Part shown: positions 8,313-17,524 of the stretch, in pieces
How the letters are laid out: the number at the start of each line of letters is the position of its first letter
Position numbering within the stretch: the first letter of the stretch is position 1
NCBI GenBank assembly: GCA_023382935.1
Contig: JAHDXL010000005.1
Location: 1 to 53,716 of the forward strand
Direction of reading: 5' to 3'
DNA length: 53,716 nucleotides
DNA from: Phycisphaerales bacterium
Lineage (GTDB): Bacteria; Planctomycetota; Phycisphaerae; Phycisphaerales; UBA1924
The notes under the pieces: generated by a model
Seen by the model: only the letters and a program-made list of their open reading frames with translations
Database searches by the model: none
Told to the model about the DNA's origin: nothing
Position numbers and translations under genes: made by a program

Positions 8313-10679
8313 CTACAAAACCGAAACCGGGTCCACGTCGATCGCAAACGTCGCGTCGCTGGTCAGGTCTTCGCGTTCGCGGACCGCGTTGAGCACGCCG
8401 ACCAGTTCGCCGGCACGCCCGGCCAGCACGCGCACTTCAAACCGATAGCGTCCGGCGATGCGGCTCAGGACGCACGGGTTCGGGCCGTCCACCCGCGCCA
8501 CCCCGCGTGCCGCCCGGTGCACCTGCTCGGCCGCGTCCTCGGCCATCCTGCGGGCTTTCACCGCGTCGGTGTGCCGCACCACAATCCTTGCCATCCGCCG
8601 CGCCGGCGGCAGTCCGGCCGCCTTGCGGTCCTTCAACTCCTGGTGCGCAAACTCCACGTACTGGTGCCGGGCCGCCCGTTCGATCGCCGGATCGCCGGGG
8701 TGCATCGTCTGCACCAGCACCAGCGCCTGGCCATACGTTTTCGCATCGCCGCGCCCGGCGCGACCCGCCACCTGGCTGATCAACTGAAATGTCCGCTCCC
8801 TTGCGCGAAAGTCCGGCAGCACCAGCGCCGTGTCGGCGTTCAGCACGCACACCAGCCCCACGTTCGGAAAATCCAGCCCCTTGGCGATCATCTGTGTGCC
8901 CACCAGCACGCGGATGCGCCCGGCCCCGAACGCCTCCAGCACGTCGAAGTACGACCGACTCGAGTGCATCGAGTCTGAATCCACCCGCGCCAGATCCTCG
9001 CCCAGTTTCAGACCCAGACGCCGCTCCAGTTCCTCTTCGGCGTGCTGCGTGCCCGCGTTGAGCAACACCATCCGGCCCGCGCACGCCGGGCAGCCCGCCG
9101 GCACCATCTGCCCGGCCTGGCAGTGATGACACCGCAGGTAGCGTCGGGCCTTGCCGGCCGGCATGCGGTGGGCCGTCATCAGCGCGTCGCACGCCTCGCA
9201 TCGCATTGCCCAGCCGCACGCGGCGCTGGCGCAGCCGACGTATCCCGCCTCGCCGCGGCGGTTGAGCAGTACGATGGCCTGCGAGCCTCGATCGAGCGTC
9301 TCTCGCAGCGCCTGCTCCAGCGTCGGCCCTATCAAATCGAGCGAAGGCCCGCGCGCACCTTCCACCCGGAAGCGCTCCCGACGCTCGGAGGCCAGGTCCA
9401 CGACTTTCACCCGCGGCAGCGTCCCGCCGCCCACGCGGTCATCGAGCGTCCACAGCGCAAAGCGACCCTGTTCGGCATTGTGCCAACTCTCCATCGAAGG
9501 CGTCGCCGATCCGAGCACCACGCACGCGCCCTCCAGTTGCCCGCGCTTGATGGCCACGTCGCGCCCGTTGTAGCGCGGGGCCGAGTCCTGCTTGTACGAC
9601 GCATCGTGCTCCTCGTCGACCACGATCAACCCTAGTTCGGGCATCGGTGCCAGCACCGCGGACCGTGGCCCGATCAACACGCGCGCCCTCCCCTCCGCGC
9701 ACGCGCTCCACGTTCGGTTCCGCTGCGCCCCCGTCAGGCGGGAGTGCATCACGGCGATCGTCTCACGCCCAAATCGACGGCTGAACCGGCGCACCGTCTG
9801 CGGCGTCAGCGCGATCTCCGGCACCAGCACGATCGCGCCGCGCCCCTGCGCGAGCACCCGCGCGATCAACTGCAGGTACACCTCGGTCTTCCCCGATCCC
9901 GTCACCCCCCGCACCAGGTGCACCGCCGGTGGCACGGGCGTCGCGCCCTTCTGCGCCCTGTTCATCTCCTCCCAGATTCCCTCGACCACCACCCGCTGCG
10001 GCTCGCTTAGCGGCAGGGCGCTGTCGCTGTCTTCCACTCCCTCCAGCCACGCCTCCGTTCCCGCGTGCACATCGTGCCGCTCGACGATCTCGAGCAGTCC
10101 GGCCTCCACCAGTTTCTTCACCGGGCCTGCGTTGGCACACGCGAGCCTTGTCGCCAGCACGCGGGCGTCCATCGGCCATTCAACCGCGCCGATCTCCGCA
10201 ATCCCGGCCCAGGCCTTTGCCACCGCCGGCGTCATCCGCATTTGCTCGCCCGGCGCCGCCCCGGTCGGCCTGACCACGCGGCGGACCTTGTGTCCGACCG
10301 CTTTCTTTACCGCCCCCGGCAGCATGGCCTTGACCACCAGCCCCAGCGGACACACGTAGTACCACGCCATCCACCGCGCCAGCGCCACCTGCTGGCTGGA
10401 AAGGGCTGCCTGCCCGGCCTCAATCACGGACTTCACCTTCGAGGGGTCCAGCCCCTCGAGCAACTCGCGCCCGCCCGAGGCCACCACCACCCCGCCCACC
10501 TGCTTGCCCGCTCGACCCAGCGGCACCGTCACCCACCGCCCGATTTCGAGGTCGCCTCCGCGATACGTCAACCCCTCCAGCCCGGCCGAACCCTCGATCC
10601 CGCGTTCGACCACCACGCGCACGTACCGCGCCTCGTCGTCCGCATTCAATCCCTGCTCTGCGCGTTCAAACAGTTCCAC
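8313..10679 (-). CDS. priA: Primosomal protein N' (replication restart helicase)
   Basis: 788 aa from GTG 10679. PriA recognises stalled forks and reloads the replicative helicase. The N-terminal 3'-DNA-binding region contains WMAWYYVCPLGLVVKAMLPG (103-122). The superfamily 2 helicase core has Walker A GVTGSGKT (258-265), DEEH (355-358), the SATPS motif and, in the second lobe, RAGRGD. Between them is the zinc-binding cysteine insertion (GYVGCASAACGWAMRCEACD and later CHHCQAG and CPACAG). Length suits the family. Only 20 bp separate its start from carA's divergent start, so its promoter must overlap that of carA or lie inside carA. Confidence 0.95.
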   Translation of the reverse strand: MELFERAEQGLNADDEARYVRVVVERGIEGSAGLEGLTYRGGDLEIGRWVTVPLGRAGKQVGGVVVASGGRELLEGLDPSKVKSVIEAGQAALSSQQVALARWMAWYYVCPLGLVVKAMLPGAVKKAVGHKVRRVVRPTGAAPGEQMRMTPAVAKAWAGIAEIGAVEWPMDARVLATRLACANAGPVKKLVEAGLLEIVERHDVHAGTEAWLEGVEDSDSALPLSEPQRVVVEGIWEEMNRAQKGATPVPPAVHLVRGVTGSGKTEVYLQLIARVLAQGRGAIVLVPEIALTPQTVRRFSRRFGRETIAVMHSRLTGAQRNRTWSACAEGRARVLIGPRSAVLAPMPELGLIVVDEEHDASYKQDSAPRYNGRDVAIKRGQLEGACVVLGSATPSMESWHNAEQGRFALWTLDDRVGGGTLPRVKVVDLASERRERFRVEGARGPSLDLIGPTLEQALRETLDRGSQAIVLLNRRGEAGYVGCASAACGWAMRCEACDALMTAHRMPAGKARRYLRCHHCQAGQMVPAGCPACAGRMVLLNAGTQHAEEELERRLGLKLGEDLARVDSDSMHSSRSYFDVLEAFGAGRIRVLVGTQMIAKGLDFPNVGLVCVLNADTALVLPDFRARERTFQLISQVAGRAGRGDAKTYGQALVLVQTMHPGDPAIERAARHQYVEFAHQELKDRKAAGLPPARRMARIVVRHTDAVKARRMAEDAAEQVHRAARGVARVDGPNPCVLSRIAGRYRFEVRVLAGRAGELVGVLNAVREREDLTSDATFAIDVDPVSVL

Positions 10680-10699
10680 GGTGCGCTACAGTATCACCC
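10680..10699. promoter_or_regulatory. 20-bp divergent intergenic region priA/carA
   Basis: Only GTGCGCTACAGTATCACCCG lies between two divergent GTG start codons. A -10-like TACAGT (10687-10692) ends 7 nt before the carA GTG, and on the other strand GATACT ends about 10 nt before the priA GTG. Neither gene has a Shine-Dalgarno here. Leaderless transcription of one or both genes is an inference from this spacing. Confidence 0.35.
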
Positions 10700-11929
10700 G
10701 TGAACCAAGCCAAATCACCGTCATCCCCCGCTCCGGTCGCTCGCCTGGCGCTCGCCGATGGCTCGGTCTTCAAAGGCCGCGCCTTCGGCGACACCACGTC
10801 CGATCGCGTGGTCACCGCCGAAGTGGTCTTCAACACCGCGATGACCGGATACCAGGAGTCGCTCACCGACCCCTCCTATTCCGGCCAGATCCTCGTCCAG
10901 ACCGCGCCCCTCATCGGCAACACCGGCGTCAACCCCGTGGATGTCGAGTCGGGCAAGGTCCACGTCGCCGGCTTGGTCGTCCACGAACTGGCCGCCCGCC
11001 ACTCCAACTACCGCGCCACCGACTCGCTTTCGCACTACTTGGCCATCTCCGGCGTGCCTGGCATCGCGGGAATCGATACGCGGGCCCTAGTCCGCATCCT
11101 GCGTTTCTCGGGCGCCATGATGGGCGCCATCGCGGTTGACAGTGCGCTCTCCGACGCCCGGCTTGTGCAAGCCGCTCGCCAAGCCGGCTCGATGGACGGC
11201 GCCAACCTCGTCACCGGCGTCGGCTGCACCGCGCCCATTGACTGGGATGAAACCCGCGAGGATTGGGCTGATTCGTTCGCGCAGCCCGGGCAACTTCGCG
11301 TCATCGCCCTGGACTGCGGCGTCAAGCGCAACATCCTCCGCCATCTCACCGAGCGTGGGTGCGCCGTGCGCGTGTTGCCGCACGGCACGCCCGCAGCCGA
11401 AATCATCGGCATCTTTGAACGGGGCGAGGCGGATGGACTGTTCATCTCGAATGGCCCGGGCGATCCGGCGGCGGTCGACGAGACCATCCGCACGCTGCGA
11501 AGTGTGCTCGACGAGCGCTCGCGCCTGCCGATTCCGACCTTTGGCATCTGCCTCGGACACCAGTTGCTGGCGCTGGCGATCGGGGCCAGGACGTACAAGT
11601 TGAAGTTCGGACATCGCGGCGCCAACCAGCCAGTGCTGAGTGCTTTATCGGGCCATGTGGAAATCACGTCGCAGAATCATGGTTTTGCGGTTGATGCGGA
11701 GTCTTTGCTTGCCGCAGGCGCCCAGATTACCCATGTTCACCTGAACGACGGAACAGTTGCGGGCTTCTGTTTGCCCGACGCCCCAGTGTTTTCGGTGCAG
11801 TATCACCCGGAGGCAAGTCCCGGCCCGCACGATGCTTCCACACTTTTCGATGCCTTTGTCTCAATGATGCGGACTCGTCGTTCGCCCGCAGCCGAGAAGT
11901 CGTTTCCAGCCTTGGCTGCAAAGCCATGA
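10700..11929 (+). CDS. carA: Carbamoyl-phosphate synthase small (glutaminase) subunit
   Basis: 409 aa from GTG 10700. CarA hydrolyses glutamine and channels ammonia to CarB to make carbamoyl phosphate for pyrimidine and arginine synthesis. The N-terminal small-subunit domain has the conserved GEV/ADGS..GRAFG start and FNTAMTGYQESLTDPSYSGQ. The class I glutaminase domain follows, with catalytic Cys284 in FGICLGHQ and the His369/Glu371 pair in QYHPEASPGPHD. Length is at the upper end of the usual 360-410. The last ~20 residues are an extra tail. carB is not adjacent. Confidence 0.95.
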   Translation: MNQAKSPSSPAPVARLALADGSVFKGRAFGDTTSDRVVTAEVVFNTAMTGYQESLTDPSYSGQILVQTAPLIGNTGVNPVDVESGKVHVAGLVVHELAARHSNYRATDSLSHYLAISGVPGIAGIDTRALVRILRFSGAMMGAIAVDSALSDARLVQAARQAGSMDGANLVTGVGCTAPIDWDETREDWADSFAQPGQLRVIALDCGVKRNILRHLTERGCAVRVLPHGTPAAEIIGIFERGEADGLFISNGPGDPAAVDETIRTLRSVLDERSRLPIPTFGICLGHQLLALAIGARTYKLKFGHRGANQPVLSALSGHVEITSQNHGFAVDAESLLAAGAQITHVHLNDGTVAGFCLPDAPVFSVQYHPEASPGPHDASTLFDAFVSMMRTRRSPAAEKSFPALAAKP

Positions 11930-12344
11930 CCCCTGCCTTTTTCGGACGACGGGGCCGAGTTTTCCCCAGCAAGGTCCACAGTCGGGCAAATTGCCCAACG
12001 CGGCGCTTGCATCCGGTCCCGATTCGTGTATATTGCCCTGAAGGGTCGCTCCGCAAAGTCGGTCTTGACTTGGCGTAGGATCCCAAGGAGTAGAGGTTCC
12101 CAGACTTCAGGGAAGGGGATTCCTGGAGTTCGAGAGTTTCAGGCCGTGCGTTCCGTTGGGCCCTTCTCGTGGGGTTCAGGTCGGGCGGCAATGGAGAGAG
12201 GTGTTTTGAAAGCACGGCTGGTTTGTTGGTCGTAAGCCTGTCCGCGTCGCGTGTACGCGGGAGGTTGTCGGTCTGTGTTTCCCCTCTGGGGATTGTGTCG
12301 AGTTGTGGTTCCACAGTTCTTGATTTTTGAAAGAGGAGCGTTCC
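11930..12344. other. 415-bp gap holding promoter and long leader of dockerin protein gene
   Basis: After carA there is no gene until 12345. A promoter-like element at 12007-12034 would give a leader of about 300 nt ahead of the secreted dockerin protein. Short frames in the leader are not convincing. Base composition is noticeably less GC-rich than in the flanking genes (TG- and TT-rich from 12180 to 12340). I could not match any known riboswitch. Confidence 0.5.
12007..12034 (+). promoter_or_regulatory. Sigma-70-like promoter
   Basis: TTGCAT (12007-12012), a 16-bp spacer ending in TG, then TATATT (12029-12034). The extended -10 (TG directly before TATATT) strengthens it. Transcription would begin near 12041. 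Confidence 0.5.
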
Positions 12345-13430
12345 ATGAAGGCGAAGACTTGTTTTGCCCTGGCGATCGCGGCTGGCTGCGCCACCGTCGC
12401 GACCGCGAATCCTGAGAAGGTGGCCATCAACGACTTCCAGTCGATGTCCGCCTCCGCCATCAAGACCATCTACTACAACGTCGCCACCGGCGAAATGATC
12501 CGCACCAACGGCGGCAACGCCCGTCAGGGCGACCCCCTCTGGGTCAACGAGCAGTACCTCCAGTGCGGCTACCCCGAGTGGTACTACTTCGGGCTCCGCA
12601 ACGACGGCGCCGGCAACTCCAACCGTTACTGGATGGACTGGGGCGACGTGGCGGCCAACTCGGTCGTCGATGCGATGACCTTCCTCTACTTCACCACCGT
12701 CGCCGACCCGGGTGAAGACGGCGAGAACGGCTTCAGCATGGAAGTCTCGTTCTTCGACGGCATCGACTGGTGCTGCAACATCCAGTCGGGCATGACCCCC
12801 TACCTCACTTGGGACATCCAGGGCATCCCCGGCTCGGCCTCCGGCGGCACCGCCTGGCTGATCACCGTCGACTTCGGCGATACCCCCGAGAACTGGTTCG
12901 AAGTCGGCGACGCCGACGGCGTGGATGACTCGGGCAACGGGTACAACTCCGGCGGCCTCGGCGTCGACACGGACAGCGCGGGCAACGGCTCGGACTTCGG
13001 CTATGGCTTCTTCTTCAATCACCCGACCAATCAGGTCGCCACCACCGGCTGCGGCCTGGTGGCCCCGACCGAAGGTGTTGAGCCCAACAGCCTCGGCTCC
13101 GAGGACGTGTTCGCCCTCTATCGCAACGGCTGGGACCAGCTCGAGAACTTCTACTGGTTCGGCGGTTACGCCTGCACCGGCTCGGGCTTCCAGTGGACCC
13201 CCTGGGCTGACTACTACCTCGGCCTGTACGAGGCGGGCGGCGGCCCCGTCGATCCGTGCCCGGCTCCCCCGGACATGGTCGATGACAACATCCTGAACTT
13301 CTTCGACGTTCAGCAGTTCCTCGCTTGGTTCAGCGCCCACGATCAGCGCGCCGACCTCATTGACGACGATGTCTTCAACTTCTTCGACGTGCAGGCCTTC
13401 TTGGCCTCGTTCTCGGCTGGCTGCCCGTAA
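12345..13430 (+). CDS. Secreted protein with C-terminal GC-type dockerin-like domain
   Basis: 361 aa. ATG 12345 follows AGAGGAG with good spacing. The signal peptide is MKAKTCFALAIAAGCATVATA (residues 1-20 and one more). The middle (about 25-300) is rich in Trp, Tyr, Gly and Asp (QCGYPEWYYFGLRNDGAGNS) and I do not recognise a catalytic domain. The C-terminal ~60 residues contain two similar halves, NILNFFDVQQFLAWFSAHD and DVFNFFDVQAFLASFSAGC. These match the paired EF-hand-like halves of the planctomycete 'GC-type' dockerin, whose proteins end in Gly-Cys; here one Pro follows. The calcium ligands are weaker than in canonical copies (DD instead of NGDG). It is probably exported and anchored through this tail. 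A strong terminator follows. Confidence 0.85.
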   Translation: MKAKTCFALAIAAGCATVATANPEKVAINDFQSMSASAIKTIYYNVATGEMIRTNGGNARQGDPLWVNEQYLQCGYPEWYYFGLRNDGAGNSNRYWMDWGDVAANSVVDAMTFLYFTTVADPGEDGENGFSMEVSFFDGIDWCCNIQSGMTPYLTWDIQGIPGSASGGTAWLITVDFGDTPENWFEVGDADGVDDSGNGYNSGGLGVDTDSAGNGSDFGYGFFFNHPTNQVATTGCGLVAPTEGVEPNSLGSEDVFALYRNGWDQLENFYWFGGYACTGSGFQWTPWADYYLGLYEAGGGPVDPCPAPPDMVDDNILNFFDVQQFLAWFSAHDQRADLIDDDVFNFFDVQAFLASFSAGCP

Positions 13431-13467
13431 TCCCGGGTTGGCTGTTCAAGCCTTGATCGCTTGATCT

Positions 13468-13505
13468 CGACGCCCGCGTCTCTGCGACGCGGGCGTCGCT
13501 CTTTT
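13468..13505 (+). terminator. Strong Rho-independent terminator
   Basis: A perfect 13-bp stem, CGACGCCCGCGTC (13468-13480) with GACGCGGGCGTCG (13486-13498), encloses a 5-nt loop (TCTGC). CTCTTTTCT follows. It ends the dockerin protein transcript. Confidence 0.85.
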
Positions 13506-13603
13506 CTCCAGCCCGCGTCGGGCACGCCTTTCCACGTCGGGCGTCTGGGGGCGCCGGGGATGAAGCCTCCCTCGCGCGTCACCAGTTGCCTTCGGAATCG
13601 GGA

Positions 13604-15238
13604 TCAGTGTCCGTTGGACGTCATGGCTCGGAGCCGCTCACCTGCTTGGATCAGAACCTGCTCGGCCACCTGCTCGGGGTTGTACCCAGCCGGCATGGTG
13701 ACGATGGGAACCCCGGCCTCGCGGGCATAGGCCCGGGCTTCGTCGGCATGCAGGTGCCCGGTGAGTTTGGTCAGCACGACCACCAGGCGGGTGCCGCGAC
13801 GCATGATGGGCGCCCGCAAGGGCTCGGCGCTGCCGTGCTCGGTCAAGGACATCCACTCGACGTTTTGGAGCGAGAAGGCCTCCTTGAGCCGGTCCACTGC
13901 GTCCGGACGGCGCTCGCCCCCGACCACCACGATTGACGAGCCTTCCAGCAGCCCTCTCGCCTCGGCCACGCGGGCGCTCCAGCGCGGCTCCAGCGAGCCC
14001 TCGACCTTCGATTCTGTCGAATCCGGATTGTCGGCAATGATACCCAGCACGGATTCACTGGCCGGGGCAGCCTGCGGGAAGGTCTCGCTGCTCAGGTGGC
14101 GCAGCGCCTCGCGCAGAAGGGGGTCATCCGGCGCGACGCCCAACTCAATCAAGTCTTCCACGCAGTCGTTGACGCGCTGGCAGTCATGTGCGTCGCCGGC
14201 GCCTTGGTCCCGGAGCCGGCGCGCGTGGTAACGCAATTTTTTGAGAAGCGTCTCGATCCGCGAGGTCGCGGCCCGGCGCTCCGACAGCAGGGCCATCAGC
14301 GAGCGGATCTCCCCCAGCAGGTCGGCGGCCCGACGCGGATCGGCCGGGTCGCTCACCTTCATGTACCGCGGAACGAATATCTGCCGATCCCGCGTCTGCT
14401 GGCGCAGCCAGTTGTGAGCCTCGTCCTGATCGGTGTCCGGGTTGGTCAGCCACGTCCAGCGCAGGGCCTGACGCAGGGCCGAGTTGGCCTCGGCCAGCAT
14501 CTGAAACGCCTGCTCCACGTGCACCAGCCTGACGCCCGCAGGCGAACGCAGAATCGCATCGCACAGTTCGGCGCTTTCCGCCAGGGCTTCGTAGTTGGTG
14601 GCAATGATCTCCAGCCGCTCGTCCTCCGGTTGTTCCTCGTACCGCCAGAACACCCAGAGAAAACAACTCCGGAGCGACTTGGCGTGCTCGATCATCTGGT
14701 TCATCGATGACAGCACTTCCTGCTCGGCGTCCGGGTCGTTGGCCGTCGCTCGACGACGCACATAGAGCCGACACGACGCTGCCTTCAGTCGGCTCCGCTG
14801 GGCGAGCAGCGCCAGGTCGATTTCCTCTCGTTCAAACTGCCCGTTGGTCGGAGGCAGCGGGGGTTCGACGGCGGCGCGGTGCGCGGCCTCCAGATCGGCC
14901 CGACTCCCCGGCACGGCGACGTGCGCCAGCGCATCTCCGATCGCCAGCGGCACTAAGCCCACCTCAGGAGGCTCAGGGGCAATGGCGGGCTCCTGCGGGG
15001 CGACAGGCTCTGATTGAGTGCCGGACTCGTCTGACTCGGCTTCACCCGTGACCAACGCCTCCCCCGATGAAACTCCGGCCGACGGGGTCGTGTCGACGGC
15101 CTGCGACTCGATACGGTCGGCCTCGTCGAGCACCAGTCTTGCCAATTCCCGTGCCACCGCGCGGACGCCTGGTGAGCGAAGCTGCTCACGAAGCAGCAGG
15201 CGGATGGCCTCAGCGAGTTGATCGGCCTGGTCGGACAT
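13604..15238 (-). CDS. Hypothetical protein with DUF2325-like C-terminal domain
   Basis: 544 aa from ATG 15238. There is no signal peptide or membrane segment, so it is probably cytoplasmic. Residues 1-45 are an amphipathic helix; 50-110 are acidic and proline-rich (probably disordered); 140-400 are helical with many charged residues. The last ~110 residues form a compact alpha/beta unit: SSIVVVGGERRPDAVDRLKE, then RRGTRLVVVLTKLTGHLHAD and AREAGVPIVTMPAG. This pattern resembles DUF2325 (a nucleotide- or Rossmann-like fold with a VVGG start and a paired hydrophobic strand before a conserved H). Family assignment is by eye. It is divergent from smpB, 91 bp apart. Confidence 0.75.
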   Translation of the reverse strand: MSDQADQLAEAIRLLLREQLRSPGVRAVARELARLVLDEADRIESQAVDTTPSAGVSSGEALVTGEAESDESGTQSEPVAPQEPAIAPEPPEVGLVPLAIGDALAHVAVPGSRADLEAAHRAAVEPPLPPTNGQFEREEIDLALLAQRSRLKAASCRLYVRRRATANDPDAEQEVLSSMNQMIEHAKSLRSCFLWVFWRYEEQPEDERLEIIATNYEALAESAELCDAILRSPAGVRLVHVEQAFQMLAEANSALRQALRWTWLTNPDTDQDEAHNWLRQQTRDRQIFVPRYMKVSDPADPRRAADLLGEIRSLMALLSERRAATSRIETLLKKLRYHARRLRDQGAGDAHDCQRVNDCVEDLIELGVAPDDPLLREALRHLSSETFPQAAPASESVLGIIADNPDSTESKVEGSLEPRWSARVAEARGLLEGSSIVVVGGERRPDAVDRLKEAFSLQNVEWMSLTEHGSAEPLRAPIMRRGTRLVVVLTKLTGHLHADEARAYAREAGVPIVTMPAGYNPEQVAEQVLIQAGERLRAMTSNGH

Positions 15239-15329
15239 GGCGTGCGCCCAAGCCTATCGGGGGGAGGCCGTCCGGGCGAGAGCGGACTTCGCAAGCACGC
15301 TCCGGGCCGCGTAGTGTTGGCACCGACCG

Positions 15330-15821
15330 ATGGCCAAGAACAAGCCCAACCCGTCCAAGGCCGAGCCCACGATCGAGAATCGTCGCGCCCGCCACGACTA
15401 CACCATCGCCGAGACGCTCGAGGTAGGCATCGTTCTGCTGGGAACCGAGGTCAAGTCCGTTCGCGCCGGCAAGGTGTCGCTCAACGAGGGCTTCGTGACG
15501 GCGACGGCCCAGCCGGGGGGAGCGGTGGGGTTGACGCTGCATCAGGTCAGCATCGGCGAATACGCGCCTGGGGGCACGCAGCAGCACCGGCTGGATCGGG
15601 TTCGCGTCCTGCTGGCGCATCGGCGGGAGATCGTGAAACTGGCGCGCCAACTCGAGGTGAAGGGCGCGACGATTGTGCCGTTGAAACTCTACTTCAAGGA
15701 AGGGCGCGTCAAGATTCTGCTCGGTATCGGCACCGGCCGGGCCGAGCACGACAAGCGCCGGTCGATCGCGGAGCGCGAATCGAAGCGCGAGTTGCAGCGG
15801 TTGATGTCGCGGCGCGGGTGA
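15330..15821 (+). CDS. smpB: SsrA-binding protein
   Basis: 163 aa from ATG 15330. SmpB binds tmRNA and delivers it to stalled ribosomes for trans-translation. The conserved core is clear: IENRRARHDYTIAETLEVGI, then LLGTEVKSVRAGKVSLNEGF, LHQVSIGEYAPGG and LKLYFKEGRVKILLGIGTGR, ending with the basic tail DKRRSIAERESKRELQRLM that folds in the decoding centre. Length is normal. tmRNA itself is not recognisable in this window; the following 456 bp were scanned for its tRNA-like end and do not have it. Confidence 0.97.
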   Translation: MAKNKPNPSKAEPTIENRRARHDYTIAETLEVGIVLLGTEVKSVRAGKVSLNEGFVTATAQPGGAVGLTLHQVSIGEYAPGGTQQHRLDRVRVLLAHRREIVKLARQLEVKGATIVPLKLYFKEGRVKILLGIGTGRAEHDKRRSIAERESKRELQRLMSRRG

Positions 15822-16277
15822 GCGAGCCACCCTCCACGTTTGAGGGGTTCGTGCCTGCACCCAAATGGGTGATTCATGGCGCAAGATGTGGGTTTCCTGT
15901 TGAATCACTTGGACAGTTTCCAGAAAACCGAGAAAGACTGAGCAAAAGTCCGATTTGTCATGGCGGAACGGGATCCGGTCAGGGAAGGCCGACGCACGGA
16001 ACCGCGTTGGATCCTGGGTTGAGTGTCCGCCGACGGGTCAAGGATCGACTCTCTCTCCTCGGTGCCGCTGGGTCACAACTGGCCGAGCGGCTCCTTTCTT
16101 TGGAGACTGGGGCGTGAAAGCGCTGGGGGCTGGTTCGGAAGTTCCCTCGAACTGCGGTGACTCATCGATGCGGTCCGGCGACCTGTCAGGGTTGCGCCGG
16201 GGCGGTCGGAGTACTGTTGAAGGAAGCGAGCGGGCGGGGGCGCCTGTCGCCGAGATCCAGTCTGCGAGGAGAACATC
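15822..16277. other. 456-bp gap upstream of lipoprotein operon
   Basis: No gene is supported. A small palindrome CACCC-AAAT-GGGTG lies at 15858-15871, possibly an operator or the end of the smpB transcript. The rest is mixed sequence with a stretch of lower GC (about 15860-15965). The promoter of the 16278 operon should be here, but I cannot point to a convincing -35/-10 pair or a sigma-54 site. Confidence 0.45.
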
Positions 16278-16898
16278 GTGCGACGCATGAGCATGCTGAT
16301 GATCGGGGGTTTGTCGGGGCTGGTGTTGCTGTCGGGTTGCGCGAGCCAGCCTCCGGTGGGCGAGCGCTCGGGGCGGGTGAACCCGAGCGACACGACGCCA
16401 CCCGAGGCGGCCGACTCGCGGCCGCTGGTGGCCGACTTCATCCAGTACAGCGATCAGATCGCCTCGGCGCTGATGCGCGACATGATGGACAGCGAGCAGT
16501 TGGCGCCGATGCACGCCGATCGGACGACAGTGCTGTACGGCGACATCAAGAACGAAACGGGCATCGTGAGCACCAACGACTTTGAAGTGGTGCGGGAGCG
16601 CACGAAGAACCGGCTGATGCAGAGCCGCACGTTCAACAATCACTTCCGCTTCCTGACCAGCCGCCAGAGGCTGGAGGAGTTGCAGCGGACCGAACTGGGC
16701 GGCGACCTGTTCGAGAAGGACGCCGCCGGGCGGGTGCGCAATCCGCGCATCCATCCCGACGACACGCTGCTGCTCAACGGGACGATGTACCGCATCTCGC
16801 GCGGGCCGACGAACTACTACCTGATGACCTTCGAACTGGTGCGATTCAGCGATGGCGAGATCGTGTGGACCAACGACTACGAGACCAAGCGGTGGTGA
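16278..16898 (+). CDS. lpoB: LpoB-like lipoprotein (penicillin-binding-protein activator family)
   Basis: 206 aa from GTG 16278, preferred over ATG 16287 because GAGGAG ends 6 nt before the GTG. Signal with lipobox LLSGC gives modified Cys21. The mature part has the LpoB/CsgG-like core: LVADFIQYSDQIASALMRDM, then TTVLYGDIKNETGIVSTNDF and VRERTKNRLMQSRTFNNHFR, and a C-terminal repeat of beta strands ending DGEIVWTNDYETKRW. In enterobacteria LpoB is an outer-membrane lipoprotein that reaches through peptidoglycan to activate PBP1b. The linker between the lipid anchor and the domain is short here (~25 residues). It is the first gene of a four-gene lipoprotein unit. The role in planctomycetes is inferred only. 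Confidence 0.8.
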   Translation: MRRMSMLMIGGLSGLVLLSGCASQPPVGERSGRVNPSDTTPPEAADSRPLVADFIQYSDQIASALMRDMMDSEQLAPMHADRTTVLYGDIKNETGIVSTNDFEVVRERTKNRLMQSRTFNNHFRFLTSRQRLEELQRTELGGDLFEKDAAGRVRNPRIHPDDTLLLNGTMYRISRGPTNYYLMTFELVRFSDGEIVWTNDYETKRW

Positions 16899-17455
16899 GG
16901 TGGCGGTCGGTGGCGGCGATGGTGTTCGTCGGCGCGAGCCTCGGCGCGTGCGGGGGGAAGCAGGTGCGCACCACGCGCATCGCGGCCGAGGACTTTGCCG
17001 ACGTTGCGGCAGCGGTGGCCGCGCAGTTGCAGAGCAGCGAGGCGCTGCATGATCGCGGTCCGGGCGACGAACCGTGGGTCATCACCATCGACCGGGTTGA
17101 GAACCTGTCGAGCGACGTGATCGCGGTGTCGGAGCAGTGGTGGCTGATGGCCAAGATGCGCGCGTCGCTGCCCATGCGGACGCTTTCGACCGAACGGGCG
17201 GTGAAGTTCGTGATACCGGCCGAGCACCTGGCGGCGGTGCGGGCGCGTGACCCGGAACTGGCCGAGGCGGCGGCGGAGCGGTCGCCGACGCATCGCATGG
17301 GGGCGGTGTTCCGCTCGGTGACGCGCGTCGGGCAGAACGGGCGCACGGACCTGTACCAGGTGGACTTCGACCTGGTGAACCTGGGCGACGGGCGGCTGGA
17401 GTGGTCAGGTTCGTACGAGTTCAAGCGGCTTGCGTTCGGGCGAGGATGGGACTGA
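16895..17455 (+). CDS. Second LpoB/CsgG-like lipoprotein
   Basis: 186 aa from GTG 16895, which overlaps the upstream stop (GTGA). Lipobox ASLGAC gives modified Cys19. The core WVITIDRVENLSSDVIAVSE, then AVKFVIPAEHLAAVRARDPE and a final YQVDFDLVNLGDGRLEWSGS, parallels the arrangement of the preceding LpoB-like protein (a short strand 'V-I-D/N-x-x-N', a helix, then a terminal D-G-x-x-x-W-S/T-x-x-Y/E strand pair). I read the two as diverged members of one family; identity is too low for certainty by eye. Coupled translation suggests they act together. Confidence 0.7.
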   Translation: MRWRSVAAMVFVGASLGACGGKQVRTTRIAAEDFADVAAAVAAQLQSSEALHDRGPGDEPWVITIDRVENLSSDVIAVSEQWWLMAKMRASLPMRTLSTERAVKFVIPAEHLAAVRARDPELAEAAAERSPTHRMGAVFRSVTRVGQNGRTDLYQVDFDLVNLGDGRLEWSGSYEFKRLAFGRGWD

Positions 17456-17524
17456 GCCCGGAGAGGATCGCGTGCGAGGCGGAGTACGCACAACTCGGGC
17501 CGGGGAAGCGGGCGAAAACGCGTC

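Noticed and set aside
7182-8978. Long + strand open frame opposite murD and priA
   Set aside because: It is an antisense shadow of two clear genes in GC-rich DNA; the translation is His/Arg/Pro-rich with no motifs.
15822-16277. tmRNA gene next to smpB
   Set aside because: No tRNA-like 3' end (GTTCGA...CCACCA) or matching 5' end could be found in either strand.
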